Of a stretch of 64,000 bases of DNA, positions 52,131 to 61,087 are shown in pieces; position 1 is the stretch's first letter, and each line of letters starts with the position of its first letter. The notes beneath the pieces were generated by a model. That model worked only from the letters and a program-made list of their open reading frames with translations, ran no database searches and had not been told where the DNA came from. The position numbers and the translations under genes were made by a program. Origin of the DNA: Rheinheimera sp. A13L (lineage in GTDB: Bacteria > Pseudomonadota > Gammaproteobacteria > Enterobacterales > Alteromonadaceae); the NCBI RefSeq assembly GCF_000217935.1, contig NZ_AFHI01000012.1:248001-312000 (forward strand). The letters run 5' to 3'.

Positions 52131-52865
52131 TTAAAACTCCACACTCATACCTTGTTTCGCAAAACCTGAAAAATAAGCTTTTACCTGCTGTTCAAACTGC
52201 GGCCAGCTGTCTTCATAACTCATCAGGTACAGTTTTTTTCGCACAGCTTCAGGGTAATCCATCAGGCTGGATAAAGTGGCATGCACCGGATTCCAATCTG
52301 TGAGCGTCACGTCATGAAATCCCACATCAAACTTAAGTTCCGACACTATCTCGGGTATAGCTATCGTATCAGATGAGTAAAATACCTTATCGTTGACACA
52401 CAAACCCAGCGTCTTTTTGCCCGGCGTATGAGCAACCTCAAACACATCGTAGTGATTACCTAAACTTTCGAAGCCAGAGCCTGTGAGCGGGCATAATTCA
52501 AAATAGTCATCAAAAGCCAGGCTGCCCTCGCCTATTTTTGCCAGAGAGCCTTTTAGTGTTTGCTCCCACAGCTCCTGATAAATATCGGGGTGATAATGAA
52601 GTTTGATTTTTTTCTGATATTTAAAGCGGGTTTCATAAGCAAAACGTTCAAGCCCAAACACATGATCACCATGCACATGAGTGATAAAAATTTCGTCGAC
52701 ATCACCAATAGTCAAACCAAGATCATGCAGTGCGTGTTTTGCTGTGTGCCCGCAATCAATTAACAACAGGCCCTTTGAGTTTGACACCAAAGCATTGTTG
52801 TTATGATGCAGTAAGGATTCTGAATGACCACAACCTATGATGGTGAATTTGTTGTTTTTATCCAT
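52131..52865 (-). CDS. MBL-fold metallohydrolase
   Basis: A 244-residue cytoplasmic metallo-beta-lactamase-fold protein. The metal motif is FITHVHGDHVFGLERF (HxHxDH, about residue 78-84), with a third His in EVAHTPGKK, the bridging Asp in YSSDT and a last His in NPVHATL. The overall pattern (a short GHSES start, LLIDCGHTAKHAL) is closest to the RNase Z / cyclic-nucleotide phosphodiesterase branch rather than to beta-lactamases. GGAGAG precedes the ATG. It is the first gene of a two-gene operon with the channel-like protein and lies downstream of a strong inverted repeat. Confidence 0.85.
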   Translation of the reverse strand: MDKNNKFTIIGCGHSESLLHHNNNALVSNSKGLLLIDCGHTAKHALHDLGLTIGDVDEIFITHVHGDHVFGLERFAYETRFKYQKKIKLHYHPDIYQELWEQTLKGSLAKIGEGSLAFDDYFELCPLTGSGFESLGNHYDVFEVAHTPGKKTLGLCVNDKVFYSSDTIAIPEIVSELKFDVGFHDVTLTDWNPVHATLSSLMDYPEAVRKKLYLMSYEDSWPQFEQQVKAYFSGFAKQGMSVEF

Positions 52866-52949
52866 GGTTCAGCTCTCCGCTAGGATCTGGTTTGACACCT
52901 CAGCATTCGGGCAGCACTCTTTCATACTAAATACTGAATCAACTTTAGA

Positions 52950-52988
52950 CTTTTGTTATTGCACTCATCTGAAGTGCACTAACAAAAG
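52950..52988. repeat. 16-bp-stem inverted repeat
   Basis: CTTTTGTTATTGCACT (52950-52965) mirrors AGTGCACTAACAAAAG (52973-52988) with one mismatch and a 7-base spacer. It lies 85 bp before the MBL gene and after the yggL terminator-like hairpin. It could be an operator or an RNA hairpin in the leader of the MBL-channel operon. Confidence 0.75.
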
Positions 52989-52993
52989 CTTGA

Positions 52994-53015
52994 GCTGAGT
53001 TTTCCATAACTCAGC
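52994..53015 (-). terminator. Hairpin after yggL
   Basis: GCTGAGTT and AACTCAGC pair over 8 bp with a 6-base loop, about 18 bp after the yggL stop; on the minus strand it leads into TCAAGCTTTTG, a weak T tract. Confidence 0.6.
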
Positions 53016-53032
53016 AAAAGATACTCACAGAC

Positions 53033-53371
53033 TTAAAAACTTACGCCATAGTTAGCATCCACTAACTCGCTGACCTTTAATTGGTCAACTGAAGGCAGAG
53101 CTTTAAACCATGCTGTGATCACAGCAATATCTTCCTGAGTTGCAGAACCATAACGGTGTGCAGACCAGATAAAGGCTTCAAACTGAGTTTTATCGCCACC
53201 ACCGGCCATCACTAGATCACGGCTTTCGATCAGACTGATAAATTGGTCAAGCAATTTGCTGAAATCCTGATCAGACTCCAGACCTAATGAACAGGACAAC
53301 ATAAAACCGTATTCAGTAAATTCGCCCAAATAGAGCTTTTTCTGTAAACGACGGCTTTTAGGTTTAGACAT
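53033..53371 (-). CDS. yggL: YggL family protein (DUF469)
   Basis: A 112-residue cytoplasmic protein of the YggL (DUF469) family, reported to associate with the 50S ribosome. The N-terminal SRRLQKKLYLGEF and following EYGFMLSC strand are the family hallmark, as is the Gly-rich GGGDKTQFEAFIW segment. AAGGAGA in front of the ATG at 53371 fixes the start; the frame extends further but without a ribosome site. It is transcribed alone from a 353-bp intergenic region shared with the divergent chemoreceptor gene. Confidence 0.92.
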   Translation of the reverse strand: MSKPKSRRLQKKLYLGEFTEYGFMLSCSLGLESDQDFSKLLDQFISLIESRDLVMAGGGDKTQFEAFIWSAHRYGSATQEDIAVITAWFKALPSVDQLKVSELVDANYGVSF

Positions 53372-53724
53372 GGGATCTCCTTGGTGCATCTGCCGGATAT
53401 TCGGTGGGATGCATAATGAACACAATCAGTATTGCTATAGGATCTCGTTATTCGTCCGTGATTGGCAAGTGTTTTTTTAGATGTGTTGTCTTAGCTACCT
53501 CAGACAAGAAAGTCTAAGCCTCACTATTAAGCTCTCAGCACCAAGACCTCAACCCTTCGCTCACAAACTTGCACTTACAACATCGATAGCCATAGCTGAC
53601 ACCTAACTTCAGATATAAAATTTGATAAATATGAAACACTACCATTGATAATATGCGAAAATTTGATAATATCGATAAGCCGTATTAGTTGATATTCGTT
53701 CCAGCACAAAAAACGAGGCATACC
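53372..53724. other. Intergenic region with repeated TTGATAA motifs
   Basis: No gene is seen in 353 bp between divergent genes. AAAATTTGATAA occurs twice (53617-53628 and 53658-53669), 41 bp apart, about four helical turns, with another TTGATAA at 53645. These sit 56-110 bp before the chemoreceptor start and may be regulator sites. Confidence 0.5.
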
Positions 53725-55344
53725 ATGTTAAGAGAATTCACCATACAAAAGCGTTTATTGTTGGCATTTTCAGTGATCATTGCCCTGCTTATTGGTGTTG
53801 GCACTGTTTCACTCTCGTCAATGAAAACTATTCGAACTAATGCAGCAGAAATAGAAACCAATATGCTGCCCGCTATCCTTAATCTGGGTGAAGTGAACCT
53901 GAATCTGATGCAGGTGCGGGGTTTTACGCTTCGCTTGTTATTAGATAAAGATGATGCATCCCGCCAGCAAACAGCTACCCTGCTACAGGAAGTAAAAAAG
54001 GCTGTTGAGAAATATTCAGCAGACTACCAACTCACTATTTCAAGCGACAAAGAACAGCAGTTGTACAATGAATTTGCAGCTTCTCTTTCCAGTTACTATC
54101 AAGCACAGCAACAGCTTTATTCGCTTGCGCTCAACGGCCAAATCGATGAAGCCGAAGCCTTACTACCGCAAATTAATCCATTGTCAGACAGCATGACCAA
54201 ACATCTTGTCGCCATAGTGCATTTTAATGAGCAGGCAGCTGCAGAGGTCAGTGCGGAATCAGCCACCAAATATAACAGCACCTTTTGGCTTATTCTGAGC
54301 ATCATCATACTGGCAGTAATCATAGGATTAGTGGTTGCCAGAGTGCTGGCGTCGAGTATCAATGCACCTTTACAGGAAGCATTAAGAACAGCAGAAACTG
54401 TCGCTTCTGGTGACTTAACTCAACATGCACTGATTAAAGGGGATGACGAACTAACCCGATTAGCCCGAGCTTTGCAGACCATGCAATCTAATTTACGTGA
54501 AGCTATAGTGCAGATTGGCAGCTCTTCCAGCCAACTGGCCTCAGCGGCGGAAGAGCTGAATGTAGTCACAGAAGAATCTTCCAAAGCACTGCAACTGCAA
54601 AACGATGAAATTCAACAAGCTGCTGCGGCCATTACAGAAATGAGTGCTGCAGTGGACGAAGTTGCAAGCACAGCATTACAAACCTCTGATGCTTCTGCCG
54701 AATCAGCCCGACTGGCGTCTGAAGGCAAAGCTCGTGTCGCGGAAACCAGTGCTGTTATTGTCAACATGAACAGAGAGATGGCCGACAGCAGTGGAGTCAT
54801 TAATACACTTGCAACTCAGGTTGCCTCCATTGGCCAGGTACTGGACGTGATCCGTGCCGTAGCAGAACAAACCAACTTATTGGCGCTAAATGCTGCCATT
54901 GAAGCTGCAAGAGCTGGCGAAGCTGGTCGGGGTTTTGCGGTAGTTGCAGATGAAGTGCGAAGTCTGGCTTATCGCACTCAGGTATCCACAGGTGAAATTG
55001 AAGCCATGGTACGCAGCGTACAAGATTCAGCCCATGCCGCGGTTTCTTCCATTCAAAGCACCAGCATGAAAGCCAATGAGGCACAGTCTGTGGTCCAGTC
55101 TGCAGCAGAAGTATTGGATAGGATTGCGTCTCGTATTTTGTCCATCAGCGACAGTAATCATGTTATAGCCAGTGCGGCTGAACAGCAGTCTAAAGTAGCC
55201 CGGGAAATTGACCGCAATATAATTACTATCAGTGATTTAGCAGCACAAACTGCAGCAGGTGCTAATCAAACCAGTGCCAGTTCATTTGAATTAACCCGTT
55301 TGGCTGTAGATTTAAACGGTCTGGTTGCTCGTTTTAAGGTGTAA
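53725..55344 (+). CDS. Methyl-accepting chemotaxis protein, 4HB type
   Basis: A 539-residue chemoreceptor. TM1 ([20 protein letters not shown]) and TM2 ([19 protein letters not shown], about residue 193) enclose a four-helix-bundle sensor of about 150 residues, followed by HAMP and the signalling domain with the tip [19 protein letters not shown]. The start is the ATG at 53725 with CGAGGC upstream; an in-frame upstream ATA/TTG start is unlikely. The first sensor helix contains [16 protein letters not shown], a form common in 4HB_MCP_1. It is monocistronic with a strong terminator. Ligand unknown. Confidence 0.95.
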   Translation: MLREFTIQKRLLLAFSVIIALLIGVGTVSLSSMKTIRTNAAEIETNMLPAILNLGEVNLNLMQVRGFTLRLLLDKDDASRQQTATLLQEVKKAVEKYSADYQLTISSDKEQQLYNEFAASLSSYYQAQQQLYSLALNGQIDEAEALLPQINPLSDSMTKHLVAIVHFNEQAAAEVSAESATKYNSTFWLILSIIILAVIIGLVVARVLASSINAPLQEALRTAETVASGDLTQHALIKGDDELTRLARALQTMQSNLREAIVQIGSSSSQLASAAEELNVVTEESSKALQLQNDEIQQAAAAITEMSAAVDEVASTALQTSDASAESARLASEGKARVAETSAVIVNMNREMADSSGVINTLATQVASIGQVLDVIRAVAEQTNLLALNAAIEAARAGEAGRGFAVVADEVRSLAYRTQVSTGEIEAMVRSVQDSAHAAVSSIQSTSMKANEAQSVVQSAAEVLDRIASRILSISDSNHVIASAAEQQSKVAREIDRNIITISDLAAQTAAGANQTSASSFELTRLAVDLNGLVARFKV

Positions 55345-55356
55345 AGGTCTTTTTTT

Positions 55357-55396
55357 GGCAGGTTTTGTTTAGCAGTAGACAAGACCTGCCTTTTTT
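55357..55396 (+). terminator. Rho-independent terminator of chemoreceptor gene
   Basis: GGCAGGTTTTGT (55357-55368) pairs with ACAAGACCTGCC (55379-55390), one mismatch, followed by six Ts. Confidence 0.92.
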
Positions 55397-55467
55397 ATTG
55401 AGCTTCGCAAAAACAACGAACTGATATATGATGCGCGGCCGAAAATTTGACCAAAACATACAGCACC

Positions 55468-56214
55468 ATGCACTCATCCAACGCGCTTTACACTGATCTT
55501 TCTGGTTATTACGACCTGATGTGTGCTGATATCGACTATCAGGCGCAAAGCCAGAGTGCGCGCAGGTTGCATCAGTTTTTTGGTGGTGAAGGCAAAACAC
55601 ATCTGGATTTAGCTTGTGGTACAGGGCCACATATCCGCCATTTTCTGGACGCTGGTTATCAAAGCAGCGGTCTGGATTTAAATCAGCCTATGCTGGATAA
55701 AGCTCAGCAACGTTGTCCTGAAGCCCGCTTTATGCAACAGAATATGTGTGATTTTCAGCTGGAAGAACCTGTGGATCTGATCACCTGTTTTTTATACTCC
55801 ATTCATTACAGCGCCAGTATAAAAAACCTTAAAGCTTGTATCGCCAGCGTGTTTAACGCCTTAAAGCCAGGTGGGGTGTTTTGTTTTAACGCGGTCGATA
55901 AAGACAAAATCGACAACAACTCCTACGTACGGCACAGCGCTGTGTTTAACAACAGCCATTTTGTGTTTGAATCCGGCTGGAATTACAGTGGTAAGGGCGA
56001 GCAGCAGTCGTTGAACCTGAGCATAGAAAAAACCACGGCCGAGCTGAAACAACTCTGGCAAGACCAGCACCCTATGGTAGCCATCAGTTTTGCCGAGCTG
56101 GAACAACTGCTTTGCCCCTGGTTTGAAGTGCATGTGCTTGAGCATAACTACGAAAAAATCGCAGCATGGGATAACCACTCAGGTAATGCACTTTTTATCT
56201 GTATCAAGCGTTAA
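55468..56214 (+). CDS. SAM-dependent methyltransferase, class I
   Basis: A 248-residue methyltransferase of the Rossmann-type class I fold. Motif I is HLDLACGTGPHIRHF (about residue 43), followed by the acidic SGLDLNQPML, NMCDFQL and the post-motif ALKPGGVFCFN near residue 133. The opening ALYTDLSGYYDLM is typical of the Methyltransf_25/11 group acting on small molecules. The target is unknown. The ATG at 55468 has no clear Shine-Dalgarno sequence; an in-frame TTG at 55447 is an alternative that would add seven residues. It converges closely (4 bp) with the DUF4287 gene. Confidence 0.85.
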   Translation: MHSSNALYTDLSGYYDLMCADIDYQAQSQSARRLHQFFGGEGKTHLDLACGTGPHIRHFLDAGYQSSGLDLNQPMLDKAQQRCPEARFMQQNMCDFQLEEPVDLITCFLYSIHYSASIKNLKACIASVFNALKPGGVFCFNAVDKDKIDNNSYVRHSAVFNNSHFVFESGWNYSGKGEQQSLNLSIEKTTAELKQLWQDQHPMVAISFAELEQLLCPWFEVHVLEHNYEKIAAWDNHSGNALFICIKR

Positions 56215-56218
56215 AAGC

Positions 56219-56788
56219 TCAGGCTGCCGCCTCATAAGCGGCTTTTAACCATGCCACTAACTCAGCGTCCACTTCTGCAACATCAGCTAAGCGGATTTTA
56301 TAGTTACACATTTGGCCTGCCGGCATCACTTTTAGCCTCTCACTCAGAGGCAGATCTTTCACGTTTAAGCCAATTTCAACTGCTGTATTGGTCGCAGGCC
56401 CTATCATGCAAAACTGTTTAGCACGGCGATAACTGATATAGGTTTTTTTAGGCGCAGTTTCATAATCACCAAACTGACTCATCTCTGCCAGCAGCTTCTG
56501 ATGCACAGGTTTCAATGCTGCTTTTTTATCCGTATAAAGCTCGTTCAGACATTGCCCTGGATCCGCAGCCATGGCAACAGGCGAAGCTGTATCACTGCGG
56601 GCCAGATGCACTATGGTATTGGCATCACCATGCCCCATTCCCAAACTACTTTTTAACAAGGCCACCAGCTCTCCATGTTTCACCAGAGCTGAGGCCTGAA
56701 CCAGTTGGGTTAACTCTGCAATGGATTTACCTGTGCGTTTTTCAATATTGGCCAGTTGAGTGGCCAGAGCTTTATCAAGATCTGCCAT
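56219..56788 (-). CDS. DUF4287/DUF5655 domain protein
   Basis: A 189-residue cytoplasmic protein with two domains. The N-terminal DUF4287 (IEKRTGKSIAELTQLVQASA and LVALLKSSLGMGHGDANTI) is followed by a DUF5655-like region (KTYISYRRAKQFCMIGPATN), the latter found in proteins related to transporters or nucleases but without an assigned role. TTGGAGAC precedes the ATG at 56788, four codons after another in-frame ATG. The gene follows DUF1304 by 35 bp on the same strand and may be cotranscribed. Confidence 0.85.
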   Translation of the reverse strand: MADLDKALATQLANIEKRTGKSIAELTQLVQASALVKHGELVALLKSSLGMGHGDANTIVHLARSDTASPVAMAADPGQCLNELYTDKKAALKPVHQKLLAEMSQFGDYETAPKKTYISYRRAKQFCMIGPATNTAVEIGLNVKDLPLSERLKVMPAGQMCNYKIRLADVAEVDAELVAWLKAAYEAAA

Positions 56789-56823
56789 AAGTGTCTCCAA
56801 TTTTAGTCTGTACTTAGGCCACT

Positions 56824-57195
56824 TTATGCCAAAAACAGCAGCACCAATGCAAGAGCGGCAGGCATAGCCTGAATAAATAAGATTTTCTTACTGACCGTCA
56901 TAGCGCCATACACACCAGCCACAACCACACAAAGCAGAAAAAACACTTTAAAATCGAGGCCTGCAGCGCCTTGATGTACTATGCCCTGAAACAAGCCCCA
57001 CAATAAACCAGCCGCCAGAAAACCATTGTATAAGCCCTGATTGGCCGCCAGTACTTTGGTATCCGCTGCCTTTTGTGGCGTCAGGCCAAAGGCTTTCATG
57101 CCCTTGGGTTTGTCCCATAAAAACATTTCCAGTACCAGAAAATACAAGTGCAGCAAAGCCACCAGAAGTATCACCAGATCCACAATCAACGCCAT
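56824..57195 (-). CDS. DUF1304 membrane protein
   Basis: A 123-residue protein with four TM helices, matching the DUF1304 family: HLYFLVLEMFLWDKPKGMKAF near the start, NQGLYNGFLAAGLLWGL in the middle and a C-terminal helix. Function is unknown; homologues are small inner-membrane proteins. AAAAGGAC precedes the ATG at 57195. It is followed by the DUF4287 gene and preceded by the TonB receptor, separated by about 65 bp. Confidence 0.9.
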   Translation of the reverse strand: MALIVDLVILLVALLHLYFLVLEMFLWDKPKGMKAFGLTPQKAADTKVLAANQGLYNGFLAAGLLWGLFQGIVHQGAAGLDFKVFFLLCVVVAGVYGAMTVSKKILFIQAMPAALALVLLFLA

Positions 57196-57260
57196 ATATT
57201 GTCCTTTTGTATTGCTTTAAAGTGACGAACTCAAAAGCGGTTCGTCTTCTGGTCCAAGAC

Positions 57261-59549
57261 TCAGAAAAAACTCTTTTTAAACTCAACACCTATAACACGG
57301 GGTTCGTTGACGAAACCAGCCAGATTATTAAAGTCGATCGCACCTTTAAGGTTATGCTCGTCGGTAATATTACGACCAAACAAAGCCGCTTCATAATGCC
57401 CGGCGAAGTTCAGATAGCCTATTCGCAAACCCGCTTCGTAGTTACCGCTGGAATTAAACTCTTCCGATTGGTACAAAAACAGCTTGGTTTTGCCTTGCAC
57501 TGCTATATCTCCATAAAAATACAACTCGCCACTTCGCAGCGGAATACCGTAGCGGGCATTAAGCGTCAGAATGGTTTCAGGGGCCTGAGGAAACGAATGG
57601 CCATCTACATAAGCAAACTTCTGACTGCCAGCTCCTGGCAAATTGACATAAGGGCTGGTCAGAGTACAAGCAGCACAGGTTCCGACCAATAAATCGTCAT
57701 CTTTGAGTGTTGTGTGGTTGTAACTAAAACCCCCTGCTATCACTAAACTTTTTGTTGCATGCCAGGTCAGATCCACTTCAAAACCATAGCCAGTGCCCTT
57801 GTCAGCATTGAGCAAGGTATTGCTGTTGCTTGCACCACCTATGGCAGACAGCTGCATATCATCAATGAGGTAATAAAACAGCGCCGCATTCAGTCGCAGA
57901 GAATCATCCAGCAGATCCGATTTAATCCCCACTTCAGCAGAATGAATAGTTTCAGACTCTGCAGTGGTTGGATCCCGTTCAAAGGCCACATTACGGCCCT
58001 GAATGGACGGAGCGCGAAAGCCTTTGGCAAGGCGTGCAAAGCCGCTGACTTTATTTGTGAACTGGTAGTTCGAACTGAAATCCCAGCTCCATTGTCCGTC
58101 ATCCTGAAAGATTGGGTCGTATTGCTGAATACGGGCAGCCCCCACAGCCAAAGCTGCACCTCCTACATTTTGCTCTCCTACCCAGAAAGATTTTTCATCG
58201 AAGGTATAACGAATACCACCGCTCAGCGTCCACGCCTCAGTCAGCTCATAACTTGTCTGCCCAAATAAAGCCCAACTCTGGTTGCTGTGGTACACAGAAG
58301 TGGCACCATAAAAGCCATCGATACTGGTGACGCCAAAAGAAGAATCAAAATAAAATGCGCCTATTTGCCACTGCACTGCCTTATCAGTGTCACTGGCTAA
58401 ACGAATTTCCTGTGTGATTTGCTTCAGGTTATTTAACTGATCTTCAGTCACAGCACTAAAAGGAATAAAGCCAGGCCCCATTTGCTCTGGTACACCGTCA
58501 AAATTAGCGTCAATACGGTAGCCACCATCCACATCACTTTTACCCCGCCCATCGGCTTTTTCCAACGCCGAAATCATGATAAGACTCATCTCAGGCAACA
58601 TAAACTCAAAAGCCAACGAAGCGCCAAACCCCTTATAAAGCCTGAAGTTACCATCACCACTGTCATGCCAGACCCGGTCGCGCTGGTAATTTTCGTTCAG
58701 TTGATTACTGCCTTTAGTTAATACATTGGCGCGGAAAACCGAGGAAGAACCATCCAAATCCCGGCTGTGAATATTCAATAACGTCTGAAAGTCTGTGCTT
58801 TCATAACGCAATTGCAAACGTCCGGCTTTTTCTTTATGCCCTCCGGTAAAATCGGGCTCTTTGGTAAACGCATTGTCTATATAGTCAGAGCGCTGTTGCG
58901 ACAATAAGGAAATACGTCCGGACAAGCTTTCAGTCAAACCTCCTCCCGCTGCAGCTTCCAGATCCAGAGCCCCTAAACTACCTGCGGACATCCTGGTGTA
59001 AGCAGAAAAGTTTTGTTCAGGTTTGACTGAGGTGATTTTTACTATGCCTGCTGTGGTATTGCGGCCAAATAACGATCCTTGTGGCCCCCGCAGCACTTCA
59101 ATTTGTTCTGTATCAAACAACGGAAAACTTTTCAGCACCACATTTTCCATCACCACTTCATCCATGATCACAGAAACAGGCTGAGACGCAGCTAAATCGA
59201 AGTCTGTATTGCCTAAACCTCTGATGTAAAAACGTGGCGCTATACGGCCATTCGAAGATTCGATATATAAACCAGGGATCTTGGTGGTTAATGCCTGAAT
59301 ATCATCACCTGAGGAAAACAAAGCTTCCAGTTTTTCACCACTTAAGGTGGCTACAGAAAGCGGCACATCCTGAGCATTCTGGACTCGCCGTTGCGCTGTC
59401 ACCAGAATATGCTCAAGCTGGGTTTCATGATCGGCGTTAACATCAAGCTCTGTGGCAACAGCCACAGCACTCAGGCCTGCCACACTGATAAAAACTCCAA
59501 TACGGAAACACACAACCACCACAAATACTATGTAGTTTGTCATCACCAT
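57261..59549 (-). CDS. TonB-dependent receptor
   Basis: A 762-residue outer-membrane receptor. The signal peptide covers VFVVVVCFRIGVFISVAGLSAVAVA, followed by a TonB-box-like ILVTAQRR, a plug with YIRGLGNTDFDLAASQPVSV and EVLRGPQGSLFGRNTTAG, and a barrel closing IGVEFKKSFF. It resembles receptors for sugars, vitamins or unknown organics rather than siderophore ones; no iron box is visible. AAGG precedes the ATG at 59549; a second in-frame ATG follows two codons on. It is transcribed away from the interrupted binding-protein gene upstream, on the same strand. Confidence 0.9.
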   Translation of the reverse strand: MVMTNYIVFVVVVCFRIGVFISVAGLSAVAVATELDVNADHETQLEHILVTAQRRVQNAQDVPLSVATLSGEKLEALFSSGDDIQALTTKIPGLYIESSNGRIAPRFYIRGLGNTDFDLAASQPVSVIMDEVVMENVVLKSFPLFDTEQIEVLRGPQGSLFGRNTTAGIVKITSVKPEQNFSAYTRMSAGSLGALDLEAAAGGGLTESLSGRISLLSQQRSDYIDNAFTKEPDFTGGHKEKAGRLQLRYESTDFQTLLNIHSRDLDGSSSVFRANVLTKGSNQLNENYQRDRVWHDSGDGNFRLYKGFGASLAFEFMLPEMSLIMISALEKADGRGKSDVDGGYRIDANFDGVPEQMGPGFIPFSAVTEDQLNNLKQITQEIRLASDTDKAVQWQIGAFYFDSSFGVTSIDGFYGATSVYHSNQSWALFGQTSYELTEAWTLSGGIRYTFDEKSFWVGEQNVGGAALAVGAARIQQYDPIFQDDGQWSWDFSSNYQFTNKVSGFARLAKGFRAPSIQGRNVAFERDPTTAESETIHSAEVGIKSDLLDDSLRLNAALFYYLIDDMQLSAIGGASNSNTLLNADKGTGYGFEVDLTWHATKSLVIAGGFSYNHTTLKDDDLLVGTCAACTLTSPYVNLPGAGSQKFAYVDGHSFPQAPETILTLNARYGIPLRSGELYFYGDIAVQGKTKLFLYQSEEFNSSGNYEAGLRIGYLNFAGHYEAALFGRNITDEHNLKGAIDFNNLAGFVNEPRVIGVEFKKSFF

Positions 59550-59713
59550 GACGCCTTATAAGCTGAATTGTTATGAGGACTTGCAGTGTTCTGACCCGAC
59601 CACTCATTGCATTGAGTATGGTATTAACAACAGACTTTATCCCGATACTTTTGTTAGATTATCCAGGCATTTGATTTTGAAGTGTTTTATTTAGCGGCCC
59701 ATTTTTTTGCACT

Positions 59714-60484
59714 TTAAGGGGTTTTCGTAAATGACGGCCTGATGCGGTTTAACAGTCGCTGATACTCTCCGGATTTTTTAAGCTGCATTATACCCGCATC
59801 CAAAGCTTCAGCCCTTCTGATGCTTTGAGGATTATCTTTGGTAAAAGCCAGATAAATTTCGCTGGTGTAGTTCAACTGCCCACGCTGAATATTCTGCGCC
59901 TTAATGCCTTCGTGCTGCAGGTAATAATGCAATACATCATCAAAAAATATCGCCAAATCCAGCTTGTTGGTGTTTAACAAACCAATAAGTTGAGCATGAG
60001 TCGATACTTCAACCCGTTTAAACCTGTGTTTATGCTGCTCATACAAATCACCGTATTCGTACCCCAAAATCACGCCTACTACAGCTCCATCCGGAATTTG
60101 TGCTACCGACACATAAGGCTTTGGCTGCAAGTAATAATAAAATGAAGAGTCAGCGCTAAATAAAGCAGTGTTATGAAACCTAAAGTCGCGCTCTGTATTT
60201 TGCTGACGGGTCACATTCCAGCAGGCATCGGTGTCACCCTGACTGGTGAAATATAAAGCCCGGGCATAAGGCACAACAACAGTGGTAATTTGATAACCCT
60301 GAGTAGCAAAAGCTGCTTTTACTAATTGCTCAGACAAACCTTTGCCCTGATGGTCTGAAAATGGCGGCTAATTGTCCTCAGCAGCAATGCGGATCAGCAT
60401 GGCAGAGTCTGTTGGGGCGACATCATCCTGACTTACCGCTGATACAGGCCACATCAGTAGCCAGAGGCACAGATACAATCGCAA
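59714..60484 (-). pseudogene. Family-3 binding protein gene with in-frame amber stop
   Basis: An intact reading frame of 256 codons would encode an exported SBP_bac_3-like protein: TTG start at 60484 (GAG seven bases upstream), signal peptide RLYLCLWLLMWPVSAVSQ, then IRIAAEDN and PPFSDHQGKGLSEQLV. Between EDN and PPFS sits a TAG (60368-60370), where relatives usually carry an aromatic residue (DNWPPFS or DNYPPF), so a single G-to-A change from TGG would explain it. No frameshift is present. Either it is a fresh nonsense mutation, a sequencing error, or only the downstream part from a later start is made, which would lack a leader. Confidence 0.85.
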
Positions 60485-60722
60485 ATGAAAAACTCAGCTA
60501 AACCAGAATGCTTTAAAGATAAACCAGATCAAAACAAGGCTCCAGTTTCAGACTTGATCTAAAACAAAACGGCCTCTGTCAGTTACCATTTCTGCTTATT
60601 TTTTAAACAAAACAAACCCTCAGGCCCCTGTGTTACACTGAATCGCGAACAGGGCATTGCATCGCAAATCACGGTATGCAAGCTGTTGAATACTCAACAC
60701 TAAACTCTTATCAAGGATAGTT

Positions 60723-61016
60723 ATGCAATTGATCAAACCTGGCTTCATCAACTATAAAACTCTGATCCTGTTTATTGTCGCTGCAGGCATTCTGGCCGGA
60801 TGTGCCACTCAGCCTGTGGCAGGCCAAAGCGAAACTGAAGCAATGAGCTTTGTGATGGGGCTTATTCACGGATTTTGTATCCTGTTCAGCTTAATTGGCA
60901 GCTATTTTACCGACGTGCGCATCTACGCATTTCCAAATTCAGGGGGCTGGTACGATATTGGTTTTGTACTGGGCGCAGCCATGTTTTTAGGGGGCGGCGG
61001 AGCCAGCGCCAGATAA
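60723..61016 (+). CDS. Small lipoprotein, unknown
   Basis: A 97-residue predicted lipoprotein: N-terminal LILFIVAAGILAGC lipobox (Cys about residue 27), a short polar linker, a hydrophobic segment SFVMGLIHGFCILFSLIGSY, then DVRIYAFPNSGGWYDIGFVLG and a glycine-rich end. The same C-terminal motif occurs in small inner-membrane-like proteins of other Gammaproteobacteria, but no role is known. AAGGATAG precedes the ATG. It ends at a bidirectional terminator shared with the convergent TonB receptor gene. Confidence 0.72.
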   Translation: MQLIKPGFINYKTLILFIVAAGILAGCATQPVAGQSETEAMSFVMGLIHGFCILFSLIGSYFTDVRIYAFPNSGGWYDIGFVLGAAMFLGGGGASAR

Positions 61017-61036
61017 TAAAAATTCAGATCACAAAA

Positions 61037-61066
61037 AAAGCCCATGACGGCAACATCATGGGCTTT
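61037..61066. terminator. Bidirectional terminator
   Basis: AAAGCCCATGA (61037-61047) and TCATGGGCTTT (61056-61066) form an 11-bp stem with an 8-base loop. The minus strand ends in seven Ts, serving the TonB receptor gene at 61088; the plus strand serves the small lipoprotein gene. Confidence 0.85.
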
Positions 61067-61087
61067 ATTCAGAACAGAAAGTGGCTA

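Noticed and set aside
49371-53371. Genomic island or prophage around the NPP1 and MBL-channel genes
   Set aside because: No integrase, tRNA, attachment-site repeats or phage genes are seen, and flanking genes such as yggL are core-type.
57075-57692. 205-codon plus-strand frame
   Set aside because: It lies antisense to the DUF1304 gene and the 3' end of a TonB receptor gene, has no ribosome site and encodes no recognisable protein.
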